From an uncultured Eubacterium sp. (lineage in GTDB: Bacteria; Bacillota; Clostridia; Lachnospirales; Lachnospiraceae): DNA of 64,000 bases. Below are positions 1 through 9,548 of this stretch, in pieces (positions within the stretch are counted from its first letter, which is position 1; each line of letters opens with the position of its first letter). The notes under the pieces were generated by a model, which had not been told where the DNA came from, made no database searches, and saw only the letters and a list, made by a program, of their open reading frames with translations. The stretch lies in the NCBI GenBank assembly GCA_948579355.1, contig CAPAOV010000004.1, forward strand, positions 1 through 64,000, given 5' to 3'. The position numbers and the translations under genes are program-made.

Positions 1-63
1 AAAAAACGACAGCAGACATCTCAGACAATGCTCGGGCGGCGTTCTGTAAACAAAAAGAAATAA
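1..63 (+). CDS. possible 3' end of an upstream gene cut by the window edge
   Basis: Frame 1 is open from the first base to a TAA at 61-63 and would encode about 20 residues ending in a basic tail (GRRSVNKKK). A short open frame at an edge is weak evidence. The Arg/Lys-rich tail and the following intergenic stretch with a promoter are compatible with a gene end. No product can be named. Confidence 0.25.
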   Translation, partial: KKRQQTSQTMLGRRSVNKKK

Positions 64-130
64 TAATTTTTCGGGGAGTGATACAAGGACAACGATACCG
101 CATGATACCCGTGCAGTGTCTCACTGGGTA

Positions 131-159
131 TTGCATTGGAAGCGAAAATGGTATATACT
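131..159 (+). promoter_or_regulatory. sigma-A promoter for the BIG2 protein gene
   Basis: TTGCAT at 131-136 and TATACT at 154-159 are separated by 17 bp. Transcription would start near 166, leaving a leader of about 100 nt before the start codon. The rest of 64-270 shows no convincing gene. Confidence 0.5.
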
Positions 160-270
160 TATTGGACACGGAAATGACATATCAATATCTTAATATTTCC
201 ATAGGAAAATCCGATATATACGTCGGAGAATGCGACATACAAAGATGTGAAGAAAGGTATGGTTATATAT

Positions 271-3200
271 ATGAAAAATGGAGTGAAAAAGGTTAAAAAA
301 TTCAAGTATTTGTTTTTAGTTCTGTTAGTTGTGACGGCAGGCGCTTTTTTCCTGCAAGGCGACCACGGCCATGCGGCGGACGAAATATTTATTACCTATA
401 ACGGGCAGGATTTGGACCCGTCGCAGCCGGTACAGATGACGACGAGCAGTATGCAGCTTATGATGCGTACGACGGGAACCCCGTACGATGACGACCGCTA
501 TAAAGTTGAGTGGACGATTGAAGACTCGGCTGTCCGTGACGTCATCGCCTCCATTGAGCAAAGTCAGACGAACAAGATTATTGCCAGTGTGCGTGCCTTG
601 TCACCCGGTAATGTTACGGTAACCGTAACGGTAAAAGACAGTATGGACGGCGATGCGGTGTTGGGGAGTACGACCTGTAACATTAACGTCATGTTTGCCG
701 TGGATACTTCGCTGAACGCCGATATTTTCCGCTATGTCAATGAAAATGATACAGAGCGTTCCCTTGTGCTGTATGCAGATGACGAGCCGGTGCAGCTCGA
801 CTTAAACTTTGGTAAGGCTTCCGACGCTCAGTGGATTAGTTCGAATGAAGAAATCGTAACAATTGGGCGGAACACGGGTAAACTGACGCCGGTAGGCGCG
901 GGCCGAACGCAGGTGACGGCGACTTATACGCCGATAGGAGATTCCAGTGTCACGTATACGGCGCTGTTAAACGTGTACATTAAACCGAAAGTATCGCTGA
1001 CCGCAGAGGGCGGTTATACAAATTCGCTTGTCAATCAAAAGCTCAGTTCCGGTTCATATATTTATACGGATACAGTCTTTACAAATAACAGTCAGGCGAT
1101 TCGTAACAAGATTACATGGGTCGTAAAGCAGGATGACGGACAGGGAAATCCGAAAGTGCTTGCGAACTCTCTCGGACTCGAGTCCGATTTGATTAGCGTC
1201 ACTCCTTCCGGCATGTACAGTAACGAGTTAAAGATAGAGGGTATCGCCGGTAAGTATGTTATTGAATTTTATACAAACGGTACATATGTGAGTGAGAAAG
1301 AGCATACGACAGCGTATGACCCGACGGTTATGACGTTTACATTAACAGCGGCAATCGGGGACAAGGAAGAGACGTTAGGCTCCGGCGACTCGTTAGATTT
1401 GTCGCAGGCGTTTGGCATGACGCGGGAAGATTTTCTCCGTTATTTTGTGTCGACCAACTGGACGAAAGACGGCGGCTCGATTTACAATTATGCTACATAT
1501 GACAATTCCACGAGCGTGCTGACAATTAAAAATAATGTATCCGAGGGAACATTGATAGATATGGTTAATGTAAAACCTGCCTATAAAAAAGAGGTGGCGC
1601 AGCTTCTCGGAATTGACCCGGAAGACGTAGACGCCCTCAACGCCATGCCGATGACATTTAAAGTTGTCGTAAATCTGAAAGACCAACTGCGTCTGAGCGC
1701 TACGAGTATCACGCTTTCGGAAAAGGCAGAGTATCAGTTGACGGCTACTTATAATGGAACATATGACGAACCTGTCAAATGGGTTAGTTCCGACCCCTCC
1801 TATGTAGAAGTAGACGCCAACGGTCTGATTACGGCTGTGAAAAATACAAAAGGCGACGTCGTGGTGACAGCTTCGCTTACAAATTCAGCAGGTAAGACGA
1901 TTACCGCCTCCTGTCTCGTTGTTGTAGAGCCGGCATTAAGCGGTTTCACCTTAGACCCTAATGTCACAGAGATGAGTATGTTTGTCGGTGAGAGTACGAC
2001 GATTAAAGCCATTATCCGTCAGGCAATTACGAATGCCCCGTTAAAGTGGACGTGTTCGACGGCAAATGCCAAAATCTTTTCGGTTGCCGCCTCTTCGGAT
2101 TGTAAGAGCGCCGTTATCACCGCTACAGAGACCGGAACGGCGGACTTAGTCGTGGAAAATACAGTCAATAAAGAAGACCGGAAGACGATTCGTATTACCG
2201 TTCGTTCTTCCATTCAGTCGATTGCGCTCAAACATACGGAAATGTCAGTGGCTCGTTACAAAGACGGTTATAATATGGGAAGAAATGATGTTACATATTC
2301 ACCGGCAAATGCGACGGATACGGATTTGATGTGGACCAGTTCCGACACATCGGTTGCGACTGTCGACAGCGACGGCTATATTACATTTGTCAATGCCGGT
2401 GTGACGCTGATAACGGTGAGGCCGGTAAATAATCCGAATGGTATTATGGCCTCGTGTCTGCTGACGGTCATCGGCTCGGCGGAGAAGATAACGTTTAGTG
2501 AGAATGAGTTTACGATGAATGTCGGCGAGACGCATTCCGTGACACTTGATTTTGAGCCGCTGAATACAACTGCGGATTTGACGTGGACGCCGACCGGAGA
2601 GGCAAAGGACTGCGTCACAATACTGCCGTACGATGAGGAGCGTAGAATTGCCAGTTTTCAGGCGAAGTCACCGGGCGTCGTTTACATCAATATCACCTCT
2701 CCGCAGACCGGAACGGAAACGATTAAGATTACAGTGAAGCAGCCGTCGACGGGCTTGGCGATTACCCCGAAGACGCTGACGGTGCGGACGGGAACTACAG
2801 AGCAGCTTCAGGCGAATCTGACCCCTGCCAATTCCACGGATACGGTGAACTGGCGAAGCTACAATACAGGTGTGGCTACCGTGGATGAGAACGGTAAAGT
2901 GACGGGTGTAAAATCCGGTACGACCTTTATTGAAGCGCGGGCCTATAATGGAAAAGTAGCGGGAACGATTGACGTCGTACAGGTTACGGTTGTAGAGGGA
3001 ATCAAAGCGATTACGCAGGATTCGGCGAGAAAGAGTGTTCAGGTAGGAAACTCGATTACACTCGTTCCGATTTTTAATCCGACGACGGCATATAATAAAG
3101 AAATGAAATGGACAGTTGCAGACAGTGGAATCGCCAAAATTGAGGCGTCCGGCTCGTCCAATGCCAAAGTTACCGGCGTCAAAGTGGGAACGACAATGGT

Positions 3201-4236
3201 AACTGGAACGAGCGTCGACGGCGGTTTTTCGATTTCTTACTTAATTGACGTCGTTGCCCCTCCGGGGAAAAGCGATACGAAAGTGACGCTTACACCGTCT
3301 TCGAAGTTTTTGAAAGTAGGGAAGTCTTTCTATCTTGTGGCGTCCGTAACAGGAACGTCAAATAAGAAAGTGAAATGGAGTACGAGCAATAAAAAAGTGG
3401 CGTCCGTTTCTTCTAGTGGTAAAGTAAAAGGCAAGAAGATTGGAACTGCCTATATTAAGGCGACGGCGAAAGATGGCAGCGGCGCATATGCCCGTTGTAA
3501 AGTCCGCGTTGTCCGCAAGGTGACAAAGATTAAATTGAACCGCTATGTGGGACGTCTGCTTGTCGGCAAGACACTGAAATTAAAAGCAAAAGTGCTGCCA
3601 AAGAAAGCTACGATTAAGTCGGTGAAGTGGTCGACCAATAATAAAGCCGTTGCTACGGTAAGTTCGAATGGCCGCGTGTTGGGCGTCGGTGAGGGAATTG
3701 TAAAGATTAAGGCAAAGGCAAAAGACGGTTCCGGCAAATCGGCTACCTGTATTATCCGTGTCAGCGAACCGGTAGAGGCTACGGGAATCAGCGTGGCTAA
3801 CAGTGAGATTACAGTCGCCAAAGGAAAGACGGCGCAGTCCGGTATTACATTGAATCCGGCAAATTCGACGACTCCGATTAAATATCATTCGGATAATAAA
3901 AAAGTGGCGACGGTAAATAAATATGGAAAGATTAAGACGAAACGCGCAGGGCAGGCAACAATATACGGAAAGACGCCAACCGGTCTTTATGGTTACTGCG
4001 ATGTTTTAGTTGTTGATTTGAACCGCAAAGCAGTTACGCTTCGGCAGTATGATACGGAGCAGTTAGTTGTAAATGAGATTAAGACCGGAGTTACATGGTA
4101 TTCGAAAGATTTGAATATAGCAACCGTCTCGGCAGACGGTCTGGTAACCGGACGAAAGAGAGGAACGACAACAATCTATGCGGTAGTCAACGGCGTCAAG
4201 CTCGGATGCCGCGTAACGGTAAAGAATATAAAATAA
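271..4236 (+). CDS. large secreted protein with multiple BIG2 (bacterial Ig-like) domains
   Basis: About 1321 residues. The ATG at 271 is preferred over the in-frame GTG at 247 and ATG at 259 because GAAAGG at 251-257 is then well spaced. The N-terminus has a basic stretch (KKVKKFK), a hydrophobic segment (LFLVLLVVTAGAFFL) and a probable cleavage near HAADE: a signal peptide. The rest is beta-rich with at least eight BIG2-type signatures such as SVATVDSDGYITFV, GVATVDENGKVTG, KVASVSSSGKVKG and AVATVSSNGRV. The last third is lysine-rich. There is no LPXTG motif, C-terminal membrane segment or obvious catalytic domain, so wall attachment may be non-covalent. BIG2 domains are typical of surface adhesion and structural proteins; the ligand is unknown. 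It ends 10 bp before recN. Confidence 0.85.
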   Translation: MKNGVKKVKKFKYLFLVLLVVTAGAFFLQGDHGHAADEIFITYNGQDLDPSQPVQMTTSSMQLMMRTTGTPYDDDRYKVEWTIEDSAVRDVIASIEQSQTNKIIASVRALSPGNVTVTVTVKDSMDGDAVLGSTTCNINVMFAVDTSLNADIFRYVNENDTERSLVLYADDEPVQLDLNFGKASDAQWISSNEEIVTIGRNTGKLTPVGAGRTQVTATYTPIGDSSVTYTALLNVYIKPKVSLTAEGGYTNSLVNQKLSSGSYIYTDTVFTNNSQAIRNKITWVVKQDDGQGNPKVLANSLGLESDLISVTPSGMYSNELKIEGIAGKYVIEFYTNGTYVSEKEHTTAYDPTVMTFTLTAAIGDKEETLGSGDSLDLSQAFGMTREDFLRYFVSTNWTKDGGSIYNYATYDNSTSVLTIKNNVSEGTLIDMVNVKPAYKKEVAQLLGIDPEDVDALNAMPMTFKVVVNLKDQLRLSATSITLSEKAEYQLTATYNGTYDEPVKWVSSDPSYVEVDANGLITAVKNTKGDVVVTASLTNSAGKTITASCLVVVEPALSGFTLDPNVTEMSMFVGESTTIKAIIRQAITNAPLKWTCSTANAKIFSVAASSDCKSAVITATETGTADLVVENTVNKEDRKTIRITVRSSIQSIALKHTEMSVARYKDGYNMGRNDVTYSPANATDTDLMWTSSDTSVATVDSDGYITFVNAGVTLITVRPVNNPNGIMASCLLTVIGSAEKITFSENEFTMNVGETHSVTLDFEPLNTTADLTWTPTGEAKDCVTILPYDEERRIASFQAKSPGVVYINITSPQTGTETIKITVKQPSTGLAITPKTLTVRTGTTEQLQANLTPANSTDTVNWRSYNTGVATVDENGKVTGVKSGTTFIEARAYNGKVAGTIDVVQVTVVEGIKAITQDSARKSVQVGNSITLVPIFNPTTAYNKEMKWTVADSGIAKIEASGSSNAKVTGVKVGTTMVTGTSVDGGFSISYLIDVVAPPGKSDTKVTLTPSSKFLKVGKSFYLVASVTGTSNKKVKWSTSNKKVASVSSSGKVKGKKIGTAYIKATAKDGSGAYARCKVRVVRKVTKIKLNRYVGRLLVGKTLKLKAKVLPKKATIKSVKWSTNNKAVATVSSNGRVLGVGEGIVKIKAKAKDGSGKSATCIIRVSEPVEATGISVANSEITVAKGKTAQSGITLNPANSTTPIKYHSDNKKVATVNKYGKIKTKRAGQATIYGKTPTGLYGYCDVLVVDLNRKAVTLRQYDTEQLVVNEIKTGVTWYSKDLNIATVSADGLVTGRKRGTTTIYAVVNGVKLGCRVTVKNIK

Positions 4237-4246
4237 TGGGAGGAGT

Positions 4247-5926
4247 TTGTTGTTAGTTAATTTACACGTAAAAAATTTTGCAATCATTGACCAGATTGAT
4301 GTGGATTTTGGAAAGCACTTAAATATACTGACAGGAGAAACCGGCGCCGGTAAATCAATTGTTATCGGCTCCATCGGGATTGCTCTGGGGGCGAGAGTAT
4401 CGCCGGAGATGATTGGGAAAAACGGCGAATATGCGATGGTGGAAATTGTCTTTCATATAGAGGACAAGGAAACCATGCAGCAGTTACGTGAACTGGATGT
4501 TGAATTGGAAGATGGACAGATAGTGATTTCCCGTAAGATTATGGAAAACCGCAGTATCAATAAAATTAACGGCACGACTGTATCTGTCAGCCTGATTCGT
4601 CGGGTGGCTGCGCTGTGTATTGATATTCACGGACAACACGAACATCAGTCTCTTCTCCGCAAAGAGAGGCATTTGGAAATTGTTGACGAGTATGCCGGCA
4701 AGCCGTGTGCGGCTTTGCGTGATAGGATAGGCAAAAGATATAAAGATTATAAGAAACTGGAGCAGGAACTCTCGCAGGAGACGATGTCGGCGGAAGAGCG
4801 CGCCAGACAGAAAGGGTTTCTGGAATACGAAAAGCAGGAAATCGAAGCAGCTTCCCTGCAGCAGGGAGAAATCGAGCAGATTGATGAGACTTACCGTCTG
4901 GCTTCCCGCGCTGGGGTAATTTTAGAGACGCTCAATACCGTTCACCAGTTATGCAGTGAGACGGCGGGCGGTGCAGTCAGCCGCGGCCTGCAGCATTTAC
5001 AGGGAATAGCGGACACAGACGCTATGGTTAGCGGGTTGTTGGAAGAGCTGTTGGAGATTGAAAGCCTGCTTGGAGATTTTAATCGCGAGATTTCTGCGCA
5101 TATGTCGGATGTCACGTTTGATGAAAATGAGTTACGGGATATGGAGCGGCGGTTGGATTGTATTCATAATCTGCAAAATAAATATGGTCGTTCTTATGAG
5201 GAAATCATGGAGCATTTACGGAAAGTAGATGAAAAACTGCTTCAATTGGATGATTATGAAAGTTATTGCCAGACGAGGAGAGAACAGCTTGGCGCGTGGC
5301 GTGCGGAACTTGAAGAGGAGTGTGCGAAACTTACGGAGATTCGACGTAAATCCGCCTCTCAATTGCAAAAAAAGATTGCACAGGCATTGGAAGAACTCAA
5401 TTTTGCGCATGTCGATTTTGAAATTAGTCTGGAGCAGAAAGAGAATATAACGGCGGACGGTTGGGATGATATTGAGTTTCGGATTGCCACGAATCCGGGC
5501 GAGCCGCGCCGAAGTCTTGGCAAAATTGTTTCCGGAGGCGAGTTATCCCGTATTATGTTGGCGATTAAGTCGGTATTTGCCGACACTGACCATATAGAGA
5601 CATTGATTTTTGATGAGATTGACGCCGGAATCAGCGGCAGGACGGCGCAGAAAGTATCAGAGAAGATGAGTCTTCTCGGCTCGAAACATCAGGTAATTTG
5701 TATTACTCATCTGGCGCAGATTGCAGCGATGGCAGATACTCATTTTGTAATTGAAAAAGCTGTCAGTGAGAACCAGTCGCTTACGCAAATCCGGCCGCTG
5801 GAGAGAGAGGAAATGGAAGAGGAATTAGCCCGCATTTTAGGAGGCATGGAAATTACTGAGGCGGTGCGTCAAAACGCAAAAGAAATGAAAGTTCTGGCAG
5901 ATAGCTGTAAGTCTTACATGAAATAG
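4247..5926 (+). CDS. recN: DNA repair protein RecN
   Basis: 559 residues, normal RecN length. It is an SMC-like ATPase that acts early in double-strand break repair and recombination. The Walker A motif GETGAGKS lies near residue 30, central heptad-rich segments form the coiled coil, and the C-terminal half has the ABC signature region (KIVSGGELSRIMLA) and Walker B (LIFDEIDAGISG). The start is TTG at 4247 with GGGAGG at 4238-4243; an MLLVNLHVKNFAIID beginning fits the family. recN next to spoIVB is a common Firmicutes arrangement. A rho-independent terminator follows. Confidence 0.96.
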   Translation: MLLVNLHVKNFAIIDQIDVDFGKHLNILTGETGAGKSIVIGSIGIALGARVSPEMIGKNGEYAMVEIVFHIEDKETMQQLRELDVELEDGQIVISRKIMENRSINKINGTTVSVSLIRRVAALCIDIHGQHEHQSLLRKERHLEIVDEYAGKPCAALRDRIGKRYKDYKKLEQELSQETMSAEERARQKGFLEYEKQEIEAASLQQGEIEQIDETYRLASRAGVILETLNTVHQLCSETAGGAVSRGLQHLQGIADTDAMVSGLLEELLEIESLLGDFNREISAHMSDVTFDENELRDMERRLDCIHNLQNKYGRSYEEIMEHLRKVDEKLLQLDDYESYCQTRREQLGAWRAELEEECAKLTEIRRKSASQLQKKIAQALEELNFAHVDFEISLEQKENITADGWDDIEFRIATNPGEPRRSLGKIVSGGELSRIMLAIKSVFADTDHIETLIFDEIDAGISGRTAQKVSEKMSLLGSKHQVICITHLAQIAAMADTHFVIEKAVSENQSLTQIRPLEREEMEEELARILGGMEITEAVRQNAKEMKVLADSCKSYMK

Positions 5927-5945
5927 TGAAAATTGGTTATAGTAA

Positions 5946-5988
5946 ATAGAAGTCACAAGACATTTGTCTGAGGCTTCTATTTTTTTTG
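5946..5988 (+). terminator. rho-independent terminator after recN
   Basis: The arms ATAGAAG and CTTCTAT enclose an inner palindrome (AGACATTTGTCT) and are followed by eight T residues. It separates recN from spoIVB. Confidence 0.75.
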
Positions 5989-6008
5989 TTTGCGAAAGGA
6001 TGATGAAA

Positions 6009-7241
6009 TTGTCAATGGCAAAAAAGCTAAGGCTCTGTTTAACTGCCTTTTTACTGTTAGATATTATAATTATTGGTTATATGCTGGCACATTCCATTCA
6101 GACGGATATTCCTGACCGACTGGTTACTTATGTCGGCGAGGAAGAGGAAATTGAGCTGCCGGCTATATATAATACAGAAGATACAGTGACAGCGCTCAGT
6201 GTTAAAAACCAATCCAGCGGTTTTTCCATGAAGTCGAAACAGACCGGAAGTTATCAGGTGCCGGTTCGTCTGTTTGGAATCGTTCCCATCAAAAATGTAG
6301 ATGTCAAAGTGATTCGTAAGATGAAACTGGCTCCCAGCGGGGAACCGATTGGAATTTATGTGGAAACCAACGGTCTGCTCGTTTTGGACACAATCGAAAT
6401 TGAGGGGCGGGACGGCCTTACTTATGCGCCGGGCGAGCATATCCTGCAAGCCGGCGATTATATACTGAAATGGAACCATCAACCGGTGCCGACAATTCGC
6501 AGACTGAACCGGCAGATACAAAAGACGGGGAAAAAGAAAGTTCCAGTCACGATAAGAAGAGAGAATGAGGAGATAGAGATTGCCATTCAGCCGATTCTCA
6601 CGACTGACCAGACATATAAGATAGGCACATGGGTTCGCGAGGACACGCAGGGAATCGGAACACTGACGTATATCAAAGAGGATGGGGAATTTGGCACGCT
6701 CGGACACGGAATTTCCGATGTTGATACCGGAACGCTTCTCAATCTGCACGGGGGAGAGATGTATAGTACGAAAATCGTTGACATCATTAAGGGAGATAAG
6801 GGAGAACCGGGAGAGCTTCAGGGATATATTGATATGGTGGCGGACAATGAAATCGGGGAAATAAGAAAGAATACGGAAATCGGTGTATTCGGCAAAGTGG
6901 ACAGCCAGAAGAAAGCGCAGTATGAAACGGACTATATTCCGGTAGGAATGAAACAGGATTTGAAGCGTGGGAAAGCCTTTATCTATGCAAACTTAGAGGG
7001 AAAGGCAAGAAAGTATGAAATCGAAATTGAAGAAATTTATATGAACAGCAGAGACAATAAGAGCTTTATCATCCATGTGACAGACCGGCGTCTGTTAAAG
7101 CTGACGGGAGGCATAGTGCAGGGAATGAGCGGCAGTCCGATATTGCAAAACGGGAAAATAGTCGGGGCGGTGACGCATGTGCTCGTAGATGACCCGACAA
7201 GAGGGTATGGCGTTTTTATTGAGACGATGCTCTCCCAGTAA
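6009..7241 (+). CDS. spoIVB: SpoIVB serine peptidase (sporulation sigma-K checkpoint)
   Basis: About 410 residues. SpoIVB is secreted from the forespore into the intermembrane space, where it cleaves SpoIVFA and so triggers pro-sigma-K processing. Visible features are an N-terminal membrane anchor (LCLTAFLLLDIIIIGYML), a PDZ-like region around residues 105-190 and the S55 peptidase domain with catalytic His in TLGHGISDVDTG and catalytic Ser in GMSGSPILQNG. The start is uncertain: TTG at 6009 lies 8 nt after AAAGGA, while ATG codons at 6000, 6003 and 6015 are in the same frame. spo0A is usually the next gene; here it is about 6.4 kb away. Confidence 0.94.
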   Translation: MSMAKKLRLCLTAFLLLDIIIIGYMLAHSIQTDIPDRLVTYVGEEEEIELPAIYNTEDTVTALSVKNQSSGFSMKSKQTGSYQVPVRLFGIVPIKNVDVKVIRKMKLAPSGEPIGIYVETNGLLVLDTIEIEGRDGLTYAPGEHILQAGDYILKWNHQPVPTIRRLNRQIQKTGKKKVPVTIRRENEEIEIAIQPILTTDQTYKIGTWVREDTQGIGTLTYIKEDGEFGTLGHGISDVDTGTLLNLHGGEMYSTKIVDIIKGDKGEPGELQGYIDMVADNEIGEIRKNTEIGVFGKVDSQKKAQYETDYIPVGMKQDLKRGKAFIYANLEGKARKYEIEIEEIYMNSRDNKSFIIHVTDRRLLKLTGGIVQGMSGSPILQNGKIVGAVTHVLVDDPTRGYGVFIETMLSQ

Positions 7242-7276
7242 AGATAAACGGTAGAAACCGTTACGGGCAGAAAATG

Positions 7277-7999
7277 TTATTCCAGCAGTTTCCAAAAGGC
7301 TTCACGCACGCTTTTCAAATAGCTTTCCGACACGGGATATACCGAATCATCGGAAAGAGTCGCCTCCGTGCGGGTAAGTTTCATTACTTTATTAATATTG
7401 ATAATAATCGTGCGGTGGCAGCGCATAAATTCTTTGGGAAGCTGCTGCTCCAGAGCTTTTAATGTAATCTTCCGGCGGTAGCGCTTACCGGTGGTATGGT
7501 CGGAAACAGAGACGGGGATTTGCGTTATGATGTCAACATAATGCTTGTATGAAGTAAAGGCCATTATTTTTTTGTAGGGAACTTTTATCATTTCGGATTG
7601 TGTCTGCCACATAAGAAAGGAACCTTCCATATCTTTCAGTACAGGCTTCATACAATCGTCAAGTTTGCCGGCGTCAATCGGTTTTAAAAGATAATCAAGC
7701 GCCTGCACGTGATACCCGTCAAATACATATTCCGAAAAGGCCGTAAGAAAGATGATATGTCCCCGAAAGCCATCTTCCCTGAGTTTTTTGGCAATTTCAA
7801 TTCCATTTGTTGTAACTAAGTCAATATCAAGAAAGAACAATTCCTCTTCGTCATACGTTTTCTTCATAAAGTCTTCCCCACGGCTAAAGTGCCGCACGGA
7901 AATGGTGACGTTATTTTTTTTGCTCCATTCGGCCAGCAGTTTCTGAAGCTGTCCGGCATAGGCAGTTTCGTCTTCCAAAATCGTTATGTTTAGCAGCAT
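7277..7999 (-). CDS. LytTR-family response regulator (AgrA/VirR-like)
   Basis: 240 residues. An N-terminal receiver domain has acidic residues in ILEDE, the likely phospho-acceptor Asp in FFLDIDLV and the conserved Lys in DYLLKPID. It is followed by a LytTR DNA-binding domain (about residues 140-238; KVPYKKIMAF, FMRCHRTIIININKV). The ATG at 7999 is chosen over an upstream GTG because GAGGTG then forms the ribosome site. It lies 42 bp downstream of the cognate kinase gene and is probably co-transcribed. LytTR regulators often control bacteriocin, peptide-signal or transporter genes, and the divergent ABC transporter is the obvious candidate target. Confidence 0.92.
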   Translation of the reverse strand: MLLNITILEDETAYAGQLQKLLAEWSKKNNVTISVRHFSRGEDFMKKTYDEEELFFLDIDLVTTNGIEIAKKLREDGFRGHIIFLTAFSEYVFDGYHVQALDYLLKPIDAGKLDDCMKPVLKDMEGSFLMWQTQSEMIKVPYKKIMAFTSYKHYVDIITQIPVSVSDHTTGKRYRRKITLKALEQQLPKEFMRCHRTIIININKVMKLTRTEATLSDDSVYPVSESYLKSVREAFWKLLE

Positions 8000-8041
8000 A
8001 AGCACACCTCTTTTATAAATTTTCGGGGTTCTGATATCCGG

Positions 8042-9340
8042 CTAAATAGGAATACAGATAGTGGCGAGAAAGGAATCTTCTTTTGGCTCAAACTGATAAA
8101 AACCGGAATGAGTCTCGATAATACTGATGATATTAGTAAGGCCCTTTCCGTGACTTTCCTTTTCTTCTTTTGTTGTCTCCAGCGTTCCGTCCTTGTTAAA
8201 AATATAATTTCCGGAGGAGCTGTTTTTGACGCTAATCTTCAGCATGCTGCGTTTTGGTTTCATATTAAATTCGATATAAGGCGATGTGGTAAGCTGTTTG
8301 TCGCCGCAGGCGTCTAGGGCGTTATCAAGCAGGTTGCCAATCACTCCGGTCAGTTCAATATCGTTGAGGGGAATTTGTGTTGGCAGCAGGACGGAGTAGC
8401 GGAACGATATGTTTTTTGTCTGTGCCAGAGCATACTTATTTGACAATATGGCGTCAATCGTCTGGTGTCCGGTTTCTATCGTTGCAAATGTTTCAGGAAG
8501 ATTATCCAGCTGCGTCTCAATATAATGGGAGAGGGTGTCATAGGACTGCTTTTCCAGAAGCCCTTTCATCGTGATAAGATGATTGGTATAGTCGTGTTTC
8601 CACTTATGAAGATTTCCGGCAGATTCCAGAAGCGCCCTGTTTTTTTCTGCGTTCTTCTCCCGCAGATGAAGCTGCTCTGCTAATTGCATATTTTCCGTAA
8701 ATATTTTGTTGGCAATCTCATTGAGCAGTAATGTTGACAGGAAGAGAAGAAAGATAAGTATGCTGATGTTGTTAAATTTCAACTGATAAGGGAGCGGAAG
8801 AACATCCGGATTCATGTTTATAATCTGGCTCAGCAAGTAAGTGGATATGAGCAGGGTAAAAGCAGTTGCAATTACGAAAAAACTAAAGAATTGTTCAAAG
8901 TATTTTGAATAAACCTTTAGGAGGGCAACAAACAACAGCATTAAAATAAGTTCCAGAGCGACATAAACGACAGTGGAAAAATGACTGTACCGTAAACTAA
9001 ACTCAAACTCTTCGGCCAGAATATGGGCGAGTGCATAGTTTAACTGGTCGGCAAATATGCTTATGAAGCATGTGAGGCAGACATGGAAAACTTTATTGGA
9101 AAAGGCCTCTTTAAAACAATAGGAAATAAATAAAACCCGGTAAAAAAAGATAACTATCTGCGATGTGGTGCTTCCCATCCTCTGAGCATAAAAGAAGCAT
9201 ACAATAATGCAGGAAGTAGCTGCGAAACAGAGAAAGGTCCGGGTACGGTTGAATTTATCATATAGAGTCAGTGTCTTAAAAAAGAAAAAGACAAATATTA
9301 TATTTTCCCAAACCAATTCCCAGATTTTTGCCGCCCGCAT
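8042..9340 (-). CDS. membrane GHKL sensor histidine kinase (AgrC-like)
   Basis: About 432 residues. The N-terminal half has five or six hydrophobic segments (up to about residue 210). A dimerisation region with the HPK10-type motif WKHDYTNHL (phospho-acceptor His near residue 248) follows, then a GHKL ATPase with N-box GNLLDNALDAC and G-box GKGLTNIISI. The ATG at 9340 is preferred over 9361 because AGAAAGGAAG precedes it at good spacing. Kinases of this group typically sense peptides at the membrane. No pre-peptide gene was found next to it, so the ligand is unknown. Confidence 0.92.
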   Translation of the reverse strand: MRAAKIWELVWENIIFVFFFFKTLTLYDKFNRTRTFLCFAATSCIIVCFFYAQRMGSTTSQIVIFFYRVLFISYCFKEAFSNKVFHVCLTCFISIFADQLNYALAHILAEEFEFSLRYSHFSTVVYVALELILMLLFVALLKVYSKYFEQFFSFFVIATAFTLLISTYLLSQIINMNPDVLPLPYQLKFNNISILIFLLFLSTLLLNEIANKIFTENMQLAEQLHLREKNAEKNRALLESAGNLHKWKHDYTNHLITMKGLLEKQSYDTLSHYIETQLDNLPETFATIETGHQTIDAILSNKYALAQTKNISFRYSVLLPTQIPLNDIELTGVIGNLLDNALDACGDKQLTTSPYIEFNMKPKRSMLKISVKNSSSGNYIFNKDGTLETTKEEKESHGKGLTNIISIIETHSGFYQFEPKEDSFLATICIPI

Positions 9341-9441
9341 TGTTACACTTCCTTTCTGCATTCTTTATAAATCTGTTATCCGCTTTCTTAAGAGTATCAT
9401 ACGGAGCGTTTGTTTTCAAGACATTTTATCCGGTTTCGGGT

Positions 9442-9525
9442 ACGAATCGGGGGTATTCGTGCACCATTTATTGACATGTGTAAAGGCGGTTGATATGCTG
9501 TTTTTATCCTATAGGAAAAGCATAT
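9442..9525 (+). promoter_or_regulatory. inverted repeats around the ABC cassette promoter
   Basis: Two dyads flank or overlap the promoter. ACGAAT (9442-9447) / ATTCGT (9455-9460) sits just upstream of the -35 box. ATATGCT (9493-9499) / AGCATAT (9519-9525) includes the -10 box in its left arm. They are plausible operator or LytTR-regulator sites; this is inferred from position and symmetry only. Confidence 0.35.
9471..9499 (+). promoter_or_regulatory. promoter of the ABC transporter cassette
   Basis: A consensus TTGACA at 9471-9476 and TATGCT at 9494-9499 are separated by 17 bp, about 50 bp before the first permease gene. Confidence 0.65.
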
Positions 9526-9548
9526 GTTTTGGAAAGACGGAGGTGATT

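Noticed and set aside
78..296. Open frame of 72 codons before the BIG2 gene
   Set aside because: It overlaps a good promoter and the start of the real gene, its GTG sits on top of the only purine-rich stretch, and its composition looks non-coding.
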